Origin: Rahnella aceris
GTDB lineage: Bacteria > Pseudomonadota > Gammaproteobacteria > Enterobacterales > Enterobacteriaceae
Assembly: GCF_011684115.1 (NCBI RefSeq)
Contig: NZ_JAADJV010000001.1
Coordinates: forward strand, 1,736,001 to 1,800,000
Direction: 5' to 3'
DNA: 64,000 bases
Part shown: piece by piece, positions 39,300 to 48,686 of the stretch
Numbering within the stretch: position 1 is the stretch's first letter
How the letters are laid out: each line of letters starts with the position of its first letter
Made by a program: the position numbers and the translations under genes
Notes under the pieces: generated by a model
Database searches by the model: none
What the model saw: only the letters and a program-made list of their open reading frames with translations
Told to the model about the DNA's origin: nothing

Positions 39300-40313
39300 A
39301 TGCAAACGCAAACTATTCCCGGCATTCTCGACAATCTGTTCCGCGCTCAGACAATGACGCAGGAAGAAAGCCAGCAGCTATTTACCGCCATCGTGAATGG
39401 CGAACTGGAACCGGCGCAACTGGCCGGTGCATTAATCAGCATGAAAGTGCGCGGTGAGCAACCGGCTGAAATCGCCGGCGCCGCCAAAGCATTGCTGGCA
39501 CACGCCGAGCCGTTCCCGCGTCCTGACTATCCGTTTGCGGACATTGTCGGCACCGGCGGCGACGGCACCAACAGCATCAATATTTCCACCGCCAGCGCCT
39601 TTGTAGCGGCAGCGTGTGGTGCACGGGTGGCTAAACACGGCAACCGCAGCGTGTCCAGCCGTTCGGGCTCATCGGATTTACTGGCTGCTTTTGGCATCCG
39701 TCTGGATATGCCTGCGGAAGAATCCCGGGCCGCGCTGGATGATCTGGGTGTGTGTTTCCTGTTCGCGCCGCAATACCACACCGGTTTCCGCCATGCGATG
39801 CCGGTGCGTAAATCGCTCAAAACCCGCACGCTGTTTAACGTGCTGGGGCCGCTGATCAACCCGGCACGTCCTCCGCTGGCACTGATTGGCGTGTACAGCC
39901 CCGAACTGGTGCAGCCGATTGCAGAAACATTGCGGGCACTGGGTTATGAGCGTGCTGCGGTGGTTCACGGCGGCGGCATGGATGAAGTGGCGATCCACGC
40001 GGCAACGCAGGTTGCGGAGCTGAAAGACGGTCAAATAACCACTTACGAACTGACGCCACAGGACTTCGGTATGGATAATTATCCGATAGAATCCCTGCTG
40101 GGTGGCGAGCCGGAAGAAAACCGTGACATTCTGGCACGCTTATTACAAGGTAAAGGAGATCCGGCCCATGAAGCCGCGGTGGCCGTTAATGTAGCGATGT
40201 TACTGCGTCTGTTCGGTCAGGAAGATTTAAAGCAAAATGCACAACAGGCTTTGGACGTCATGCGCAGCGGTGAACCCTACCAGCGCGTGGTGGCATTGGC
40301 AGCAAGAGGATAA
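39300..40313 (+). CDS. trpD: TrpD, anthranilate phosphoribosyltransferase
   Basis: Adds phosphoribose from PRPP to anthranilate. It has 337 residues as a free-standing enzyme. The PRPP-binding motif is [18 protein letters not shown], followed by [20 protein letters not shown], anthranilate-contacting [19 protein letters not shown], and the region [21 protein letters not shown] precedes the ATG. Third structural gene of the operon. Confidence 0.96.
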   Translation: MQTQTIPGILDNLFRAQTMTQEESQQLFTAIVNGELEPAQLAGALISMKVRGEQPAEIAGAAKALLAHAEPFPRPDYPFADIVGTGGDGTNSINISTASAFVAAACGARVAKHGNRSVSSRSGSSDLLAAFGIRLDMPAEESRAALDDLGVCFLFAPQYHTGFRHAMPVRKSLKTRTLFNVLGPLINPARPPLALIGVYSPELVQPIAETLRALGYERAAVVHGGGMDEVAIHAATQVAELKDGQITTYELTPQDFGMDNYPIESLLGGEPEENRDILARLLQGKGDPAHEAAVAVNVAMLLRLFGQEDLKQNAQQALDVMRSGEPYQRVVALAARG

Positions 40314-40316
40314 GTG

Positions 40317-41681
40317 ATGCAGCAGGAAACCGTGCTCCACAAAATTGTTCGCGATAAAGAAATTTGGGTCGCGGCACGTAAAGATCAGCAACCGCTGGCC
40401 AGCTTTCAGAACGACATAACTCAGAGCCAGCGCAGTTTCTACCATGCCCTGCAAGGGGCAAGAACGGCTTTTATTCTGGAGTGTAAACAAGCCTCTCCGT
40501 CGAAAGGGAAGATCCGCGAAAACTTCGATCCGGTAGAAATCGCCAGTGTTTATAAAGACCATGCTTCCGCCATTTCAGTATTAACCGACGAAAAATACTT
40601 CCAGGGCAGTTTTGATTTTCTGCCGCTGGTGAGCAAAACCGTCACACAGCCTGTGCTGTGCAAAGATTTTATTATCGACCCGTATCAGATCCATCTGGCC
40701 CGTTTCTATCAGGCTGATGCGATTTTGCTGATGCTGTCAGTGCTCGATGACGATCAGTACGTTCAGCTCGCCGCGGTTGCTCACAGCCTTAACATGGGGG
40801 TGCTGACGGAGGCCAGTAATGAAGAAGAACTGGATCGCGCCGTTAAACTGAAAGCCAAAGTCGTCGGTATCAATAACCGCGATTTGCGCGATTTGTCTAT
40901 CGACCTGAACCGCACCCGTGAGCTGGCACCGCGCGTACCGCATGGCGTCACGGTCATCAGTGAATCAGGTATTAATACTTACGGACAAATCCGTGAACTG
41001 AGCCGCTTCGCCAATGGCTTCCTGATCGGCAGTGCGCTGATGTCGGAACAAGACCTGAGCAGTGCCGTTCGTCGCGTGCTGCTCGGTGAAAACAAGGTCT
41101 GTGGCCTGACCCGCGCTCAGGATGCCAAAGCCGCGCACGAAGCTGGTGCTATTTATGGCGGGCTGATTTTTGTTGAAGCCTCACCGCGTTTCGTGACACA
41201 GACGCAGGCGAAAGAAGTGCAGAACGGCGCACCGCTGAAGTATGTCGGCGTGTTCCGCGATGAAGAAATCACCACAGTGGCCCAGACGGCTCAGACATTA
41301 AACCTGACCGCCGTGCAGCTTCATGGCGACGAAGATCAGGTTTATATCGATGCCCTGCGCACAGCCTTGCCGCAAACGGTTCAGATCTGGAAAGCGCTGA
41401 GCGTCAAAGAAACATTGCCAGCGCGCGACCTGAATCACGTGGATCGTTACGTCCTGGACAACGGCAAAGGGGGCACGGGTCACCGGTTCGACTGGAGCAA
41501 ACTGGCCGGTCAGGATTTGAGCAATACCTTGCTCGCCGGTGGACTGAGCGCAGATAACTGCGTCGAAGCCGCACAACTCGGTTGCGCAGGCCTGGATTTC
41601 AACTCAGGTGTTGAAAGCGAGCCGGGCATCAAAGATGCCGGGAAAATTAATGCCGTATTCCAGACATTGCGGGCGTATTAA
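40317..41681 (+). CDS. trpC: TrpC(F), indole-3-glycerol phosphate synthase / phosphoribosylanthranilate isomerase
   Basis: Bifunctional two-domain enzyme catalysing consecutive steps. Residues 1 to about 256 form the indole-glycerol-phosphate synthase barrel (AFILECKQASPSKGKIRE, SVLTDEKYFQGSFDFL, LCKDFIIDPYQI, VGINNRDLRDLSI, VISESGINT). The rest is the isomerase (KVCGLTRAQDAKAAHEAGA, YVLDNGKGGTGHRFDW, LLAGGLSADNCVEA). ATG 40317 has AGAGGA at six bases; GTG 40314 is too close. This fused form is typical of enterobacteria. Confidence 0.96.
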   Translation: MQQETVLHKIVRDKEIWVAARKDQQPLASFQNDITQSQRSFYHALQGARTAFILECKQASPSKGKIRENFDPVEIASVYKDHASAISVLTDEKYFQGSFDFLPLVSKTVTQPVLCKDFIIDPYQIHLARFYQADAILLMLSVLDDDQYVQLAAVAHSLNMGVLTEASNEEELDRAVKLKAKVVGINNRDLRDLSIDLNRTRELAPRVPHGVTVISESGINTYGQIRELSRFANGFLIGSALMSEQDLSSAVRRVLLGENKVCGLTRAQDAKAAHEAGAIYGGLIFVEASPRFVTQTQAKEVQNGAPLKYVGVFRDEEITTVAQTAQTLNLTAVQLHGDEDQVYIDALRTALPQTVQIWKALSVKETLPARDLNHVDRYVLDNGKGGTGHRFDWSKLAGQDLSNTLLAGGLSADNCVEAAQLGCAGLDFNSGVESEPGIKDAGKINAVFQTLRAY

Positions 41682-41725
41682 GCCGCACGCAATGACGCAA
41701 AAATTGACAGACAGGACGCGATAAC

Positions 41726-42916
41726 ATGACTTTACTTAATCCCTACTTTGGCGAATTTGGCGGCCAGTATGTCCCGCAAATTCTGATGCCTGCGCTGGCT
41801 CAGCTGGAAGAAGCTTTTGTCAGCGCACAGCGCGACCCTGAGTTTCAGGCCGAATTCATTGATTTGCTGAAAAACTACGCAGGTCGCCCGACGGCGCTGA
41901 CACTGTGCAAAAACCTCACCGCCGGTACTAAAACCAAGCTGTATCTTAAGCGTGAAGATTTGCTGCACGGCGGCGCACATAAGACTAACCAGGTGTTGGG
42001 TCAGGCATTGCTGGCAAAACGCATGGGCAAAACAGAAATCATTGCTGAAACCGGTGCCGGCCAGCACGGTGTGGCATCGGCTCTGGCCTGCGCCCTGCTC
42101 GGTCTGAAATGCCGCATTTATATGGGTGCCAAAGACATTGAGCGTCAGTCGCCAAACGTGTTCCGTATGCGCCTGATGGGTGCGGAAGTGATCCCGGTAC
42201 ACAGCGGTTCATCCACGCTGAAAGATGCCTGTAATGAGGCACTGCGTGACTGGTCAGGCAGCTATGAAACAGCACACTACATGCTGGGCACCGCAGCAGG
42301 CCCGCATCCGTATCCGACTATCGTGCGCGAATTCCAGCGCATGATCGGCGAAGAAACCAAATCCCAGATGCAGGAACGCGAAGGCTGTCTGCCGGATGCG
42401 GTGATTGCCTGCGTCGGTGGCGGTTCCAATGCCATTGGCATGTTTGCAGATTTCATCGACGACACCAGCGTGAAACTGATTGGGGTTGAACCGGGTGGTC
42501 TGGGTATCGAAACCGGACAACACGGCGCGCCGCTTAAACACGGTCACGTCGGCATTTATTTCGGCATGAAAGCGCCAATGATGCAGACGTCTGAGGGTCA
42601 GATTGAAGAATCCTACTCGATTTCAGCCGGTCTGGATTTCCCGTCCGTCGGCCCGCAACACGCCTTTCTCAACAGCATTGGCCGTGCAGAATATGTGTCG
42701 ATTACCGATGATGAAGCGCTGGATGCCTTTAAAGAATTGTCCCGCCATGAAGGGATTATTCCGGCGCTGGAATCCTCACATGCGCTGGCTTATGCGTTGA
42801 AACTGATCAAGGAAACGCCAGAGAAAGAACAAATCCTGGTCGTGAATTTGTCAGGTCGCGGCGACAAAGACATTTTCACCGTACACGACATCCTGACTGC
42901 CCGGGGAGAGATTTAA
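41726..42916 (+). CDS. trpB: TrpB, tryptophan synthase beta chain
   Basis: PLP-dependent subunit that joins indole and serine to make tryptophan. It has 396 residues. The PLP lysine lies in [18 protein letters not shown], the substrate region in [20 protein letters not shown], and the PLP-phosphate loop in [15 protein letters not shown]. The N-terminus [20 protein letters not shown] is family-specific. Its stop overlaps the trpA start by one base (TAATG), which supports coupled synthesis of the alpha-beta complex. Confidence 0.97.
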   Translation: MTLLNPYFGEFGGQYVPQILMPALAQLEEAFVSAQRDPEFQAEFIDLLKNYAGRPTALTLCKNLTAGTKTKLYLKREDLLHGGAHKTNQVLGQALLAKRMGKTEIIAETGAGQHGVASALACALLGLKCRIYMGAKDIERQSPNVFRMRLMGAEVIPVHSGSSTLKDACNEALRDWSGSYETAHYMLGTAAGPHPYPTIVREFQRMIGEETKSQMQEREGCLPDAVIACVGGGSNAIGMFADFIDDTSVKLIGVEPGGLGIETGQHGAPLKHGHVGIYFGMKAPMMQTSEGQIEESYSISAGLDFPSVGPQHAFLNSIGRAEYVSITDDEALDAFKELSRHEGIIPALESSHALAYALKLIKETPEKEQILVVNLSGRGDKDIFTVHDILTARGEI

Positions 42917-43722
42917 TGGAACGTTATCAGCAATTATTCAAGCGTCTGGAAAGCAAAAAAGAAGGCGCATTTGTTCCTTTCGTCACGCTGGGCGATCCGG
43001 GCGTTGAGATGTCACTGTCAATCATCGATACGCTGATTGAAGCCGGTGCCGACGCACTGGAACTGGGTGTACCGTTCTCCGATCCTCTGGCCGATGGCCC
43101 GACCATTCAGAATGCAAACCTGCGTGCTTTTGCTGCGGGTGTGACGCCAACGCAATGCTTCAACATGCTGGCCCGTATTCGCGAAAAGCATCCGGATATT
43201 CCGATTGGCCTGCTGATGTATGCCAACCTGGTGTTCCACAATGGTATTGAAACCTTCTATCAGCGTTGCGCTGAAGTGGGCGTCGATTCGGTGCTGGTTG
43301 CCGATGTGCCGTTTGAAGAATCTGCGCCATTCCGTGCGGCCGCGTTACGCCACGGCATCGCTCCTATCTTCATCTGTCCGCCAAATGCCTCTGACGATTT
43401 GCTGCGTGAGATTTCGTCTCATGGCCGCGGATACACTTACTTGCTGTCACGTGCAGGCGTGACAGGCACTGAAAAACGCGCGCTGACGCCGCTGAATCAC
43501 TTGGTTGATAAGTTACGTGAATACAATGCCGCGCCACCCTTGCAGGGCTTTGGTATTTCCGAACCGTCACAGGTGAAAGAAACGCTGGCCGCAGGCGCAG
43601 CCGGTGCTATTTCCGGTTCAGCGACGGTGCGTATCATCGAAAACAATCAGCATCAGCCTTCTGAAATGCTGGCTCAGCTTTCCCGCTTTGTCAGTGAAAT
43701 GAAGGCCGCGACCCGCGCTTAA
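42916..43722 (+). CDS. trpA: TrpA, tryptophan synthase alpha chain
   Basis: Cleaves indole-3-glycerol phosphate and channels indole to TrpB. It has 268 residues, as in E. coli. The catalytic Glu is in [20 protein letters not shown] (E near residue 49, D near residue 60). Phosphate-binding loops include [10 protein letters not shown] and [20 protein letters not shown]. Last gene of the trp operon; a hairpin terminator begins 13 bp after the stop. Confidence 0.97.
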   Translation: MERYQQLFKRLESKKEGAFVPFVTLGDPGVEMSLSIIDTLIEAGADALELGVPFSDPLADGPTIQNANLRAFAAGVTPTQCFNMLARIREKHPDIPIGLLMYANLVFHNGIETFYQRCAEVGVDSVLVADVPFEESAPFRAAALRHGIAPIFICPPNASDDLLREISSHGRGYTYLLSRAGVTGTEKRALTPLNHLVDKLREYNAAPPLQGFGISEPSQVKETLAAGAAGAISGSATVRIIENNQHQPSEMLAQLSRFVSEMKAATRA

Positions 43723-43734
43723 CCCTCTCTCAGA

Positions 43735-43776
43735 CAGAACCTCAGTCATACAGTGACTAAGGTTCTGTTTCTTTTA
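43735..43776 (+). terminator. trp operon terminator
   Basis: CAGAACCT-c-AGTCA pairs with TGACT-a-AGGTTCTG (43735-43748 with 43754-43767), followed by TTTCTTTT. It marks the end of trpEGDCBA. Confidence 0.88.
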
Positions 43777-43937
43777 ATTTCTTACTTTTTTTTACCCCGC
43801 TTAATTTGTATTACCCATTTCAATAATCCAAACTAAAATTACTCTGCAGATCAATGATACTGTATGAGAGAGATATCATCTGCTCAGCTAACATGTTGTT
43901 TCTTTTGGTTTTATAACAAATCATGGAGAGTTATTTT

Positions 43938-44252
43938 ATGAAGCTATTCAAAACATTGTCCGCATTCTGCATGGCAGCGGTTGTGGTCCTGGCTGTTGCC
44001 GCTTGTGCGCCGACCAAAAAATCAGAAGGAACCGGTGGTTACATCGATGACACCGTCGTCACCACAAAAGTAAAATCTGCCCTGCTGGCAGATAAGAGTA
44101 TTAAATCCACTGAGATCAGTGTCGAGACCTTTAAAGGCCGCGTACAGTTGAGTGGTTTTGTGACGTCAACAGCAGATGCAAACCGTGCAGTTGAAGTGAC
44201 TCGCGGCGTAGCCGGTGTGCGTTCAATTGAGAATGATATGCGACTGAAATAA
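43938..44252 (+). CDS. BON-domain lipoprotein
   Basis: A 104-residue secreted lipoprotein. The signal peptide ends in lipobox VAAC, with the modified Cys at residue 23. One BON domain fills the rest: YIDDTVVTTKVKSALLADKS, then STEISVETFKGRVQLSGFVT and ANRAVEVTRGVAGVRSIEN. BON domains bind membranes or phospholipid and occur in OsmY and DolP. This protein has a single copy, so it is not a DolP or OsmY orthologue by architecture. ATG 43938 with a GAGAG upstream is preferred over the upstream start at 43923. I know no E. coli equivalent between trpA and ompW. The role is unknown, probably envelope stress or integrity. Confidence 0.85.
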   Translation: MKLFKTLSAFCMAAVVVLAVAACAPTKKSEGTGGYIDDTVVTTKVKSALLADKSIKSTEISVETFKGRVQLSGFVTSTADANRAVEVTRGVAGVRSIENDMRLK

Positions 44253-44278
44253 TCAGGAATGTAGCAAACTGAAAATCT

Positions 44279-44304
44279 AAGAGGCGCCGAAGCGCCTCTT
44301 TTTT
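44279..44304 (+). terminator. Terminator of the BON lipoprotein gene
   Basis: GAGGCGC-cgaa-GCGCCTC (44281-44287, 44292-44298) followed by seven T. It lies 27 bp after the stop. Confidence 0.92.
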
Positions 44305-44322
44305 GGACCGTCTTTCCGGAAA

Positions 44323-44955
44323 TCAGAAACGATAGCCGGCGCCAAACATAAAGACCCATGGGTCGATCCGGGTGTTGATGTTTTGCTGCTCACCACCAGC
44401 TTTGAATTTGACTTCCGTATCAATATCCATCCACCAGACAGACATGTTAATTAACCAGTTATCGTCCAGGTTGTAATCCAGACCAGCCTGCGTTGCCACA
44501 CCCCAGGAATCTTTGACGCTTAAATCAGACAGCCCGGCATCACGCCCGGTCTGGTTGAAATCCGCGTCATAAAATGTGGTGTAGTTGATACCCACTCCGA
44601 GGTACGGACGCAATTTGTCCTGACGGTCACCAAAGTAATACTGCGCCATCAGAGACGGCGGTAATTGTTTCACTTCTGCGATAGTCCCGGTACTTTGCAG
44701 ACCGACTTTGTGCTGGAACGGTGTGGCTGCCAGCAACTCCATCCCGATATTGTCAGTGAACATGTAACCGAGGGTTAATCCCATCTGCGTGTTGTTATTG
44801 ATATTAAATGAACCCAGACCCAGCACGTTGTCCGAGCCTTCTGTCGGACGAACCGTGGCTGTCCCTACGCGAAAAATCACATCCCCTGCCTGATGTGCGC
44901 TCGAGACTGCCGGAAATGCCGCTGCTGCCACTAATGCCCAATATGCTGCTTTCAT
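44323..44955 (-). CDS. ompW: OmpW, outer-membrane protein W
   Basis: Eight-stranded outer-membrane beta-barrel of 210 residues thought to admit small hydrophobic compounds. The signal peptide ends near VSSA, and mature sequence starts HQAGDVIFRVGTATVRPTEG. Later conserved parts are MELLAATPFQHKVG, LRPYLGVGINYTTFYD and SVWWMDIDTEVKF. The C-terminal WVFMFGAGYRF ends in Phe, the sorting signal for barrel assembly. An FNR-type box lies about 150 bp upstream; E. coli ompW is known to be FNR-activated. Confidence 0.95.
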   Translation of the reverse strand: MKAAYWALVAAAAFPAVSSAHQAGDVIFRVGTATVRPTEGSDNVLGLGSFNINNNTQMGLTLGYMFTDNIGMELLAATPFQHKVGLQSTGTIAEVKQLPPSLMAQYYFGDRQDKLRPYLGVGINYTTFYDADFNQTGRDAGLSDLSVKDSWGVATQAGLDYNLDDNWLINMSVWWMDIDTEVKFKAGGEQQNINTRIDPWVFMFGAGYRF

Positions 44956-45106
44956 TGTCCCTTCCCTTTGTGTGGATTAGTTATCAACCGCGCGAATGAT
45001 ACCTACTCTTTGGTATGGTTTGATCAATGCGGGATCACATCTTTAAAACAAAAAGTAAGAAAATGCATCTTCCGCAAAGCGATCTAAATCTATAAAAACA
45101 AAGGAA

Positions 45107-45120
45107 TTGATCTGCATCAA
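45107..45120. promoter_or_regulatory. Perfect FNR-type box between ompW and the Cys-cluster gene
   Basis: TTGAT-CTGC-ATCAA matches the FNR consensus at every fixed base. It is upstream of both divergent genes, 152 bp from the ompW start and 127 bp from the gene at 45247. Confidence 0.75.
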
Positions 45121-45246
45121 AAATGAGGAGATTTTGTTGTTTTGTTAACAGGTGATATTTCAGTTGCTAAAAAAAATGGTGCTGCGTAATTTGCATACTC
45201 ATAGTTAGTTTTGGTTTGGTGCCGTAAGGAGTCGGTAACTTCCAAG

Positions 45247-45624
45247 ATGGGCGAAATTAACAATCCTTGTATGACCTGTGGCGCATGCTGCGCTTATTTC
45301 CGCGTTTCATTTTATTGGGCTGAATCTGAAGAGGCTGGCGGCTGTGTTCCGCAGGCACTGACAGAGCAAGTCACCCCTTTTCTGAGTTGCATGCAAGGCA
45401 CGAACAGTAAAACGCCGCGCTGTGTTGCCCTGGAGGGTGAAGTGGGACATGCGGTTTCCTGTTCTGTTTATCTCAACCGTCCGACACCGTGCCGCGAATT
45501 CGATCAGTCAGGGTTGAATGGCATCGGCAATGTCGCCTGCGATCGTGCCCGTGCGAAGTATGGCCTGCCCCCTCTGGATGTAAATTTACCGACGATTGAT
45601 CTCAGCCACCTCAGTTGCGTTTAA
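45247..45624 (+). CDS. YkgJ-family cysteine cluster protein
   Basis: A 125-residue protein with eleven cysteines in the CxxCxxCC-type cluster family. Key stretches are [59 protein letters not shown] and [14 protein letters not shown]. They closely resemble E. coli YkgJ in their spacing. The cluster probably binds zinc or an iron-sulfur centre. ATG 45247 begins just before the conserved part; the only purine run (AAGGAG) is 15 bases upstream, so the start is uncertain. It is divergent from ompW across an FNR-type box. Function unknown. Confidence 0.85.
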   Translation: MGEINNPCMTCGACCAYFRVSFYWAESEEAGGCVPQALTEQVTPFLSCMQGTNSKTPRCVALEGEVGHAVSCSVYLNRPTPCREFDQSGLNGIGNVACDRARAKYGLPPLDVNLPTIDLSHLSCV

Positions 45625-45737
45625 GCAGAGATTGATCGACGGGTCTGACAGGAAATCAGCGCAAAACTATCGGCGGAGGGTATTTAAAGGGTACAATCCC
45701 CGCCTTATTGATTTTTGCTTTTTGCCAAGGAGCGTCC

Positions 45738-46493
45738 ATGTCTATCACGGCCAGTACGTTGTACCGTGACAGTTATAATTTTATGCGTAATCAGATGAGT
45801 AGCGTTTTGGCGCTCTCGGTTCTGGCCGCATTAATCACCGTCATATTAAGCTGGGTTTTAAGTCCTTCATCTGAGCAGGTCGAGGCCATCGGGCAACTGA
45901 TGAGTAACATGACCGGCATGAGCGTCGGCGATATGATGGGATATATTGAGCAGCAGATTACTCCGGAGCAGCAAAGCGCGATTTTCCGTTACAGCCTGGC
46001 CGCTCTGCTGTCAACGCTCGCCGGAAACGTTATTCTGGTCGGCGGCGTTCTGACGTTGATCCAACTGATTTCTCAGGGCGTTCGCGCCAGTATTACGCAA
46101 ATTTTGAGTGCGTCATTGCCGGTGTTGCCACGTCTGGCCATTTTGCTGTTTATTTACAGCATCATGTTCCGTATCGGTCTGGCGCTGCTGTTTGTTCCGG
46201 CATTCCTGATTGCGATTGCCTGGTCAATGTCACCGGTTATTTCCTGTAAAGAGAATGCCGGCGTGTTCAAAGCAATGCGCCTGAGCACCCGCCTGGCCTT
46301 CAGCAATGTGCGTCTGGTCGCCCCGGCCGTGATGCTGTGGATTGTGGCGCAGGTGGTGCTGATGCTGTTTGTTGGCGTACTGAGTGCGCTGAATCCGATG
46401 ATTGGTGCAGTGATCCTCGGCGCAGTGAGCAACCTGATCAGCGCCTTTATGCTGATTTATCTGTTCCGTCTTTACATGAAATTACATGCATAA
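45738..46493 (+). CDS. yciC: YciC family inner-membrane protein (UPF0259)
   Basis: A 251-residue polytopic membrane protein with about six hydrophobic segments and no recognised catalytic motif. The N-terminus MSITASTLYRDSYNFMRNQ and the segment VSCKENAGVFKAMRLSTRLA-like part (SCKENAGVFKAMRLSTR) match E. coli YciC, which lies at the same position downstream of ompW. ATG 45738 has AAGGAG upstream. A rho-independent terminator follows. The cellular role is not established. Confidence 0.93.
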   Translation: MSITASTLYRDSYNFMRNQMSSVLALSVLAALITVILSWVLSPSSEQVEAIGQLMSNMTGMSVGDMMGYIEQQITPEQQSAIFRYSLAALLSTLAGNVILVGGVLTLIQLISQGVRASITQILSASLPVLPRLAILLFIYSIMFRIGLALLFVPAFLIAIAWSMSPVISCKENAGVFKAMRLSTRLAFSNVRLVAPAVMLWIVAQVVLMLFVGVLSALNPMIGAVILGAVSNLISAFMLIYLFRLYMKLHA

Positions 46494-46512
46494 TATAGAC
46501 ATAACTTTTTCA

Positions 46513-46537
46513 GGGGCGCTCCGGCGCCCTTTTCTTT
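46513..46537 (+). terminator. Terminator of yciC
   Basis: GGGCGC-tccg-GCGCCC (46514-46519, 46524-46529) followed by TTTTCTTTT. Confidence 0.85.
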
Positions 46538-46592
46538 TGTCCGCGAAATGATTCCGGTATAGTCATCCCATACATAAAACATGGAATGAAGT

Positions 46593-47132
46593 ATGAAGCA
46601 GCTCCTCGATTTTCTTCCCCTGATTGTCTTTTTTGTGGTTTATAAGCTTTACGATATTTTTGTCGCATCAGGCGCGTTAATTGCGGCCACCGCGTTAGCG
46701 TTAGTGATTACCTGGATTCTGTATCGCAAAATCGAGAAGATGACGTTAATCACCTTCGCGATGGTCGCTGTTTTCGGCACCCTGACACTGGTTTTCCATA
46801 ACGACGAATTCATTAAATGGAAAGTGACAGTTATTTATATGCTGTTCTCCGGTGCATTACTGATCAGCCAGCTGGTTCTGAAAAAGCCGTTAATCCAGCG
46901 TATGTTGGGTAAAGAGCTGACATTGCCGGATCACGTATGGAATAAACTGAACGTCAGCTGGGCCATCTTTTTCCTGCTGTGCGGACTGGCCAATATCTAT
47001 GTGGCCTTTTGGTTACCGCAGAATATCTGGGTTAACTTCAAGGTATTTGGCCTGACCGCACTGACGCTGGTATTCACCCTGCTGAGTGGCGTCTATATTT
47101 ACCGGCATATGCCGGATGACGAAAAAAAATAA
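46593..47132 (+). CDS. yciB: YciB, inner-membrane-spanning protein (septation protein A homologue)
   Basis: A 179-residue membrane protein, the exact E. coli length, with five hydrophobic segments. Characteristic parts are [40 protein letters not shown] and [20 protein letters not shown]. In E. coli, YciB with DcrB maintains the cell envelope, and the Shigella homologue IspZ affects septation. A hairpin follows the gene, and yciA begins 73 bp downstream. Confidence 0.95.
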   Translation: MKQLLDFLPLIVFFVVYKLYDIFVASGALIAATALALVITWILYRKIEKMTLITFAMVAVFGTLTLVFHNDEFIKWKVTVIYMLFSGALLISQLVLKKPLIQRMLGKELTLPDHVWNKLNVSWAIFFLLCGLANIYVAFWLPQNIWVNFKVFGLTALTLVFTLLSGVYIYRHMPDDEKK

Positions 47133-47147
47133 GCATTCTTCTGCACG

Positions 47148-47176
47148 GGCCTTTCTTTGAAAGGCCTTACTTTTTC
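47148..47176 (+). terminator. Terminator-like hairpin between yciB and yciA
   Basis: GGCCTTT (47148-47154) and AAAGGCC (47160-47166) pair across 5 bases, followed by TTACTTTTTC. It may be a partial terminator. Confidence 0.65.
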
Positions 47177-47205
47177 AAATTGTTGAACTGTGTGAAGCCT
47201 ATCGT

Positions 47206-47646
47206 ATGAACGAAAAACATAGCTTACCCAATGGCGAAATGGTGTTGCGTACGCTGGCGATGCCAGCTGACACCAATGCGAATGGCGACATCTTTGGCGG
47301 ATGGCTGATGTCGCAGATGGATATGGGCGGGGCGATTCAGGCGAAAGAAATCGCCAAAGGTCGCGTAGTGACCGTACGCGTTGACGGCATGACGTTTCTT
47401 AAACCCGTGGCTGTCGGGGATGTGGTGTGCTGCTACGCACGCTGTATTCGTACCGGTAACAGCTCGATCACCATCAACGTGGAAGTGTGGGTGAAGAAAG
47501 TCTCTTCTGAGCCCATCGGACAGCGTTACAGAGCCACTGAAGCGGTGTTTACGTATGTTGCTGTGGATGATGAAGGGAAATCGCGCCAGCTGCCTGACGG
47601 TCGCAGTAATTTCAGCGTCGATTCCGACGGTGTCTCTCAGGACTAA
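47206..47646 (+). CDS. yciA: YciA, acyl-CoA thioesterase
   Basis: Hot-dog fold thioesterase of 146 residues that hydrolyses a broad range of acyl-CoAs. The signature with the catalytic Asp is NANGDIFGGWLMSQMDMGGA, followed by VVTVRVDGMTFLKPVAVGD, which lines the tunnel. Length and position (after yciB, before tonB) match E. coli. It is convergent with tonB, and a shared terminator lies between them. Confidence 0.95.
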   Translation: MNEKHSLPNGEMVLRTLAMPADTNANGDIFGGWLMSQMDMGGAIQAKEIAKGRVVTVRVDGMTFLKPVAVGDVVCCYARCIRTGNSSITINVEVWVKKVSSEPIGQRYRATEAVFTYVAVDDEGKSRQLPDGRSNFSVDSDGVSQD

Positions 47647-47683
47647 GCCGGTTCTGTATGATGGGAAGTAAAAGACTGAAAGT

Positions 47684-47714
47684 AAAAAGGTCGCCTTCAT
47701 GGCGACCTTTTTTT
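47684..47714. terminator. Bidirectional terminator between yciA and tonB
   Basis: AAAAAGGTCGCC-ttcat-GGCGACCTTTTT (47684-47695, 47701-47712), a 12-bp stem with A and T flanks. It serves both convergent genes. Confidence 0.93.
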
Positions 47715-47747
47715 GCGTTGAAATCACTGGTGATGACCTGTCCTGGC

Positions 47748-48473
47748 TTATTCGACAGCAGAACCGCCTTTAATCCTGAACACCAGGTTCACCACGAGAT
47801 TGCTGGCAGCCTTCGGTTCATAGCGCCATTTGCTCATCGCCTGTTTCACTTCCCGCTCAAACATATTGCGCGGCTCAGCTGACAGAACACGTACGTTTTG
47901 CACACGACCATCGCTGTCCACATCAAACTGTACACGAACCCGCCCTTCGATACGTAAGGCCAGTGCTCGCGCCGGATAAGCAGGTTCGCCACGCTGCAGC
48001 GGCCGCGGACCGGTATTGCTCTGCGCATTGGTAGACGCCGGAGGCTGACTCACGGGTTTAGTGACCGGCTGGTTGCTGGTTACCGGGGCAGTTTGTACCG
48101 TTTGCGCCGGTTTTTCGACGGGACGTTCAACGGGTTTCACCTTCGGTTTAACGACCGGCTTTTTCACCGGTTTTGGCTTAGGTTTTGGGGGCTCCGGAAT
48201 CACAACGGCTTCAGGCGGCGGCGGTGGCTCCGGCACGACTTCCGGTTCCGGCTCAGGTGCTGGCGGTGTCGGTTCAGGTTGTGGCGGCGGGGGTGCAAAG
48301 TCGGCCGGATTGACCATCGTTACACTCATCACCTTCTGATCCTGACTTGGCAATTTGATTGACTCGCCCACCGTCATATACAACACGCCCGCAATGACTG
48401 CGACATGTAAACTAACAGCAAGCAAAACCGGCACCGTCACCTTGCGGATAAATCTAAACTTTTTTAGCGGCAT
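47748..48473 (-). CDS. tonB: TonB, energy-transducing protein
   Basis: Couples the proton-motive force (via ExbB-ExbD) to outer-membrane transporters for siderophores and cobalamin. It has 241 residues. The N-terminal membrane helix has the SxxxH motif in LLAVSLHVAVIAGVLYM. A periplasmic spacer of Pro-Glu and Pro-Lys repeats follows at about residues 60-125 (PPPPQPEPTPPAPEPEPE, KPKPKPVKKPVVKPKVKP). The C-terminal domain begins RPLQRGEPAYPARALALRI, with GRVRVQFDVDSDGRV. A Fur-like box lies just upstream. Confidence 0.96.
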   Translation of the reverse strand: MPLKKFRFIRKVTVPVLLAVSLHVAVIAGVLYMTVGESIKLPSQDQKVMSVTMVNPADFAPPPPQPEPTPPAPEPEPEVVPEPPPPPEAVVIPEPPKPKPKPVKKPVVKPKVKPVERPVEKPAQTVQTAPVTSNQPVTKPVSQPPASTNAQSNTGPRPLQRGEPAYPARALALRIEGRVRVQFDVDSDGRVQNVRVLSAEPRNMFEREVKQAMSKWRYEPKAASNLVVNLVFRIKGGSAVE

Positions 48474-48510
48474 AATGATTCATTTTCCCCGTGAAGCCGC
48501 AAGTTTAAAT

Positions 48511-48529
48511 GTAAATAGCAATCATATTC
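48511..48529. promoter_or_regulatory. Fur-like box upstream of tonB
   Basis: Read on the minus strand, GAATATGATTGCTATTTAC resembles the Fur box (12 of 19 positions). It lies 38-56 bp upstream of the tonB start. tonB is a known Fur-regulated gene in E. coli, so iron repression is likely. Confidence 0.55.
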
Positions 48530-48686
48530 AACACCGAGATGACAACTATTCTCAAATAACCCTTGTTTTGATCCTACGCAAAGCGCTTTCCCCGGACTTC
48601 AGGTTTAGCTATGTTAATTCTGTAAAATAGTCAGGCAGCCTCTGGCTGCCAAAAAACGCTCACTAAAACCCCATTAAAGGTGACTC

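Noticed and set aside
48061-48339. Glycine-rich rightward frame opposite tonB
   Set aside because: The Gly-rich sequence is the reverse complement of the Pro-rich TonB spacer codons.
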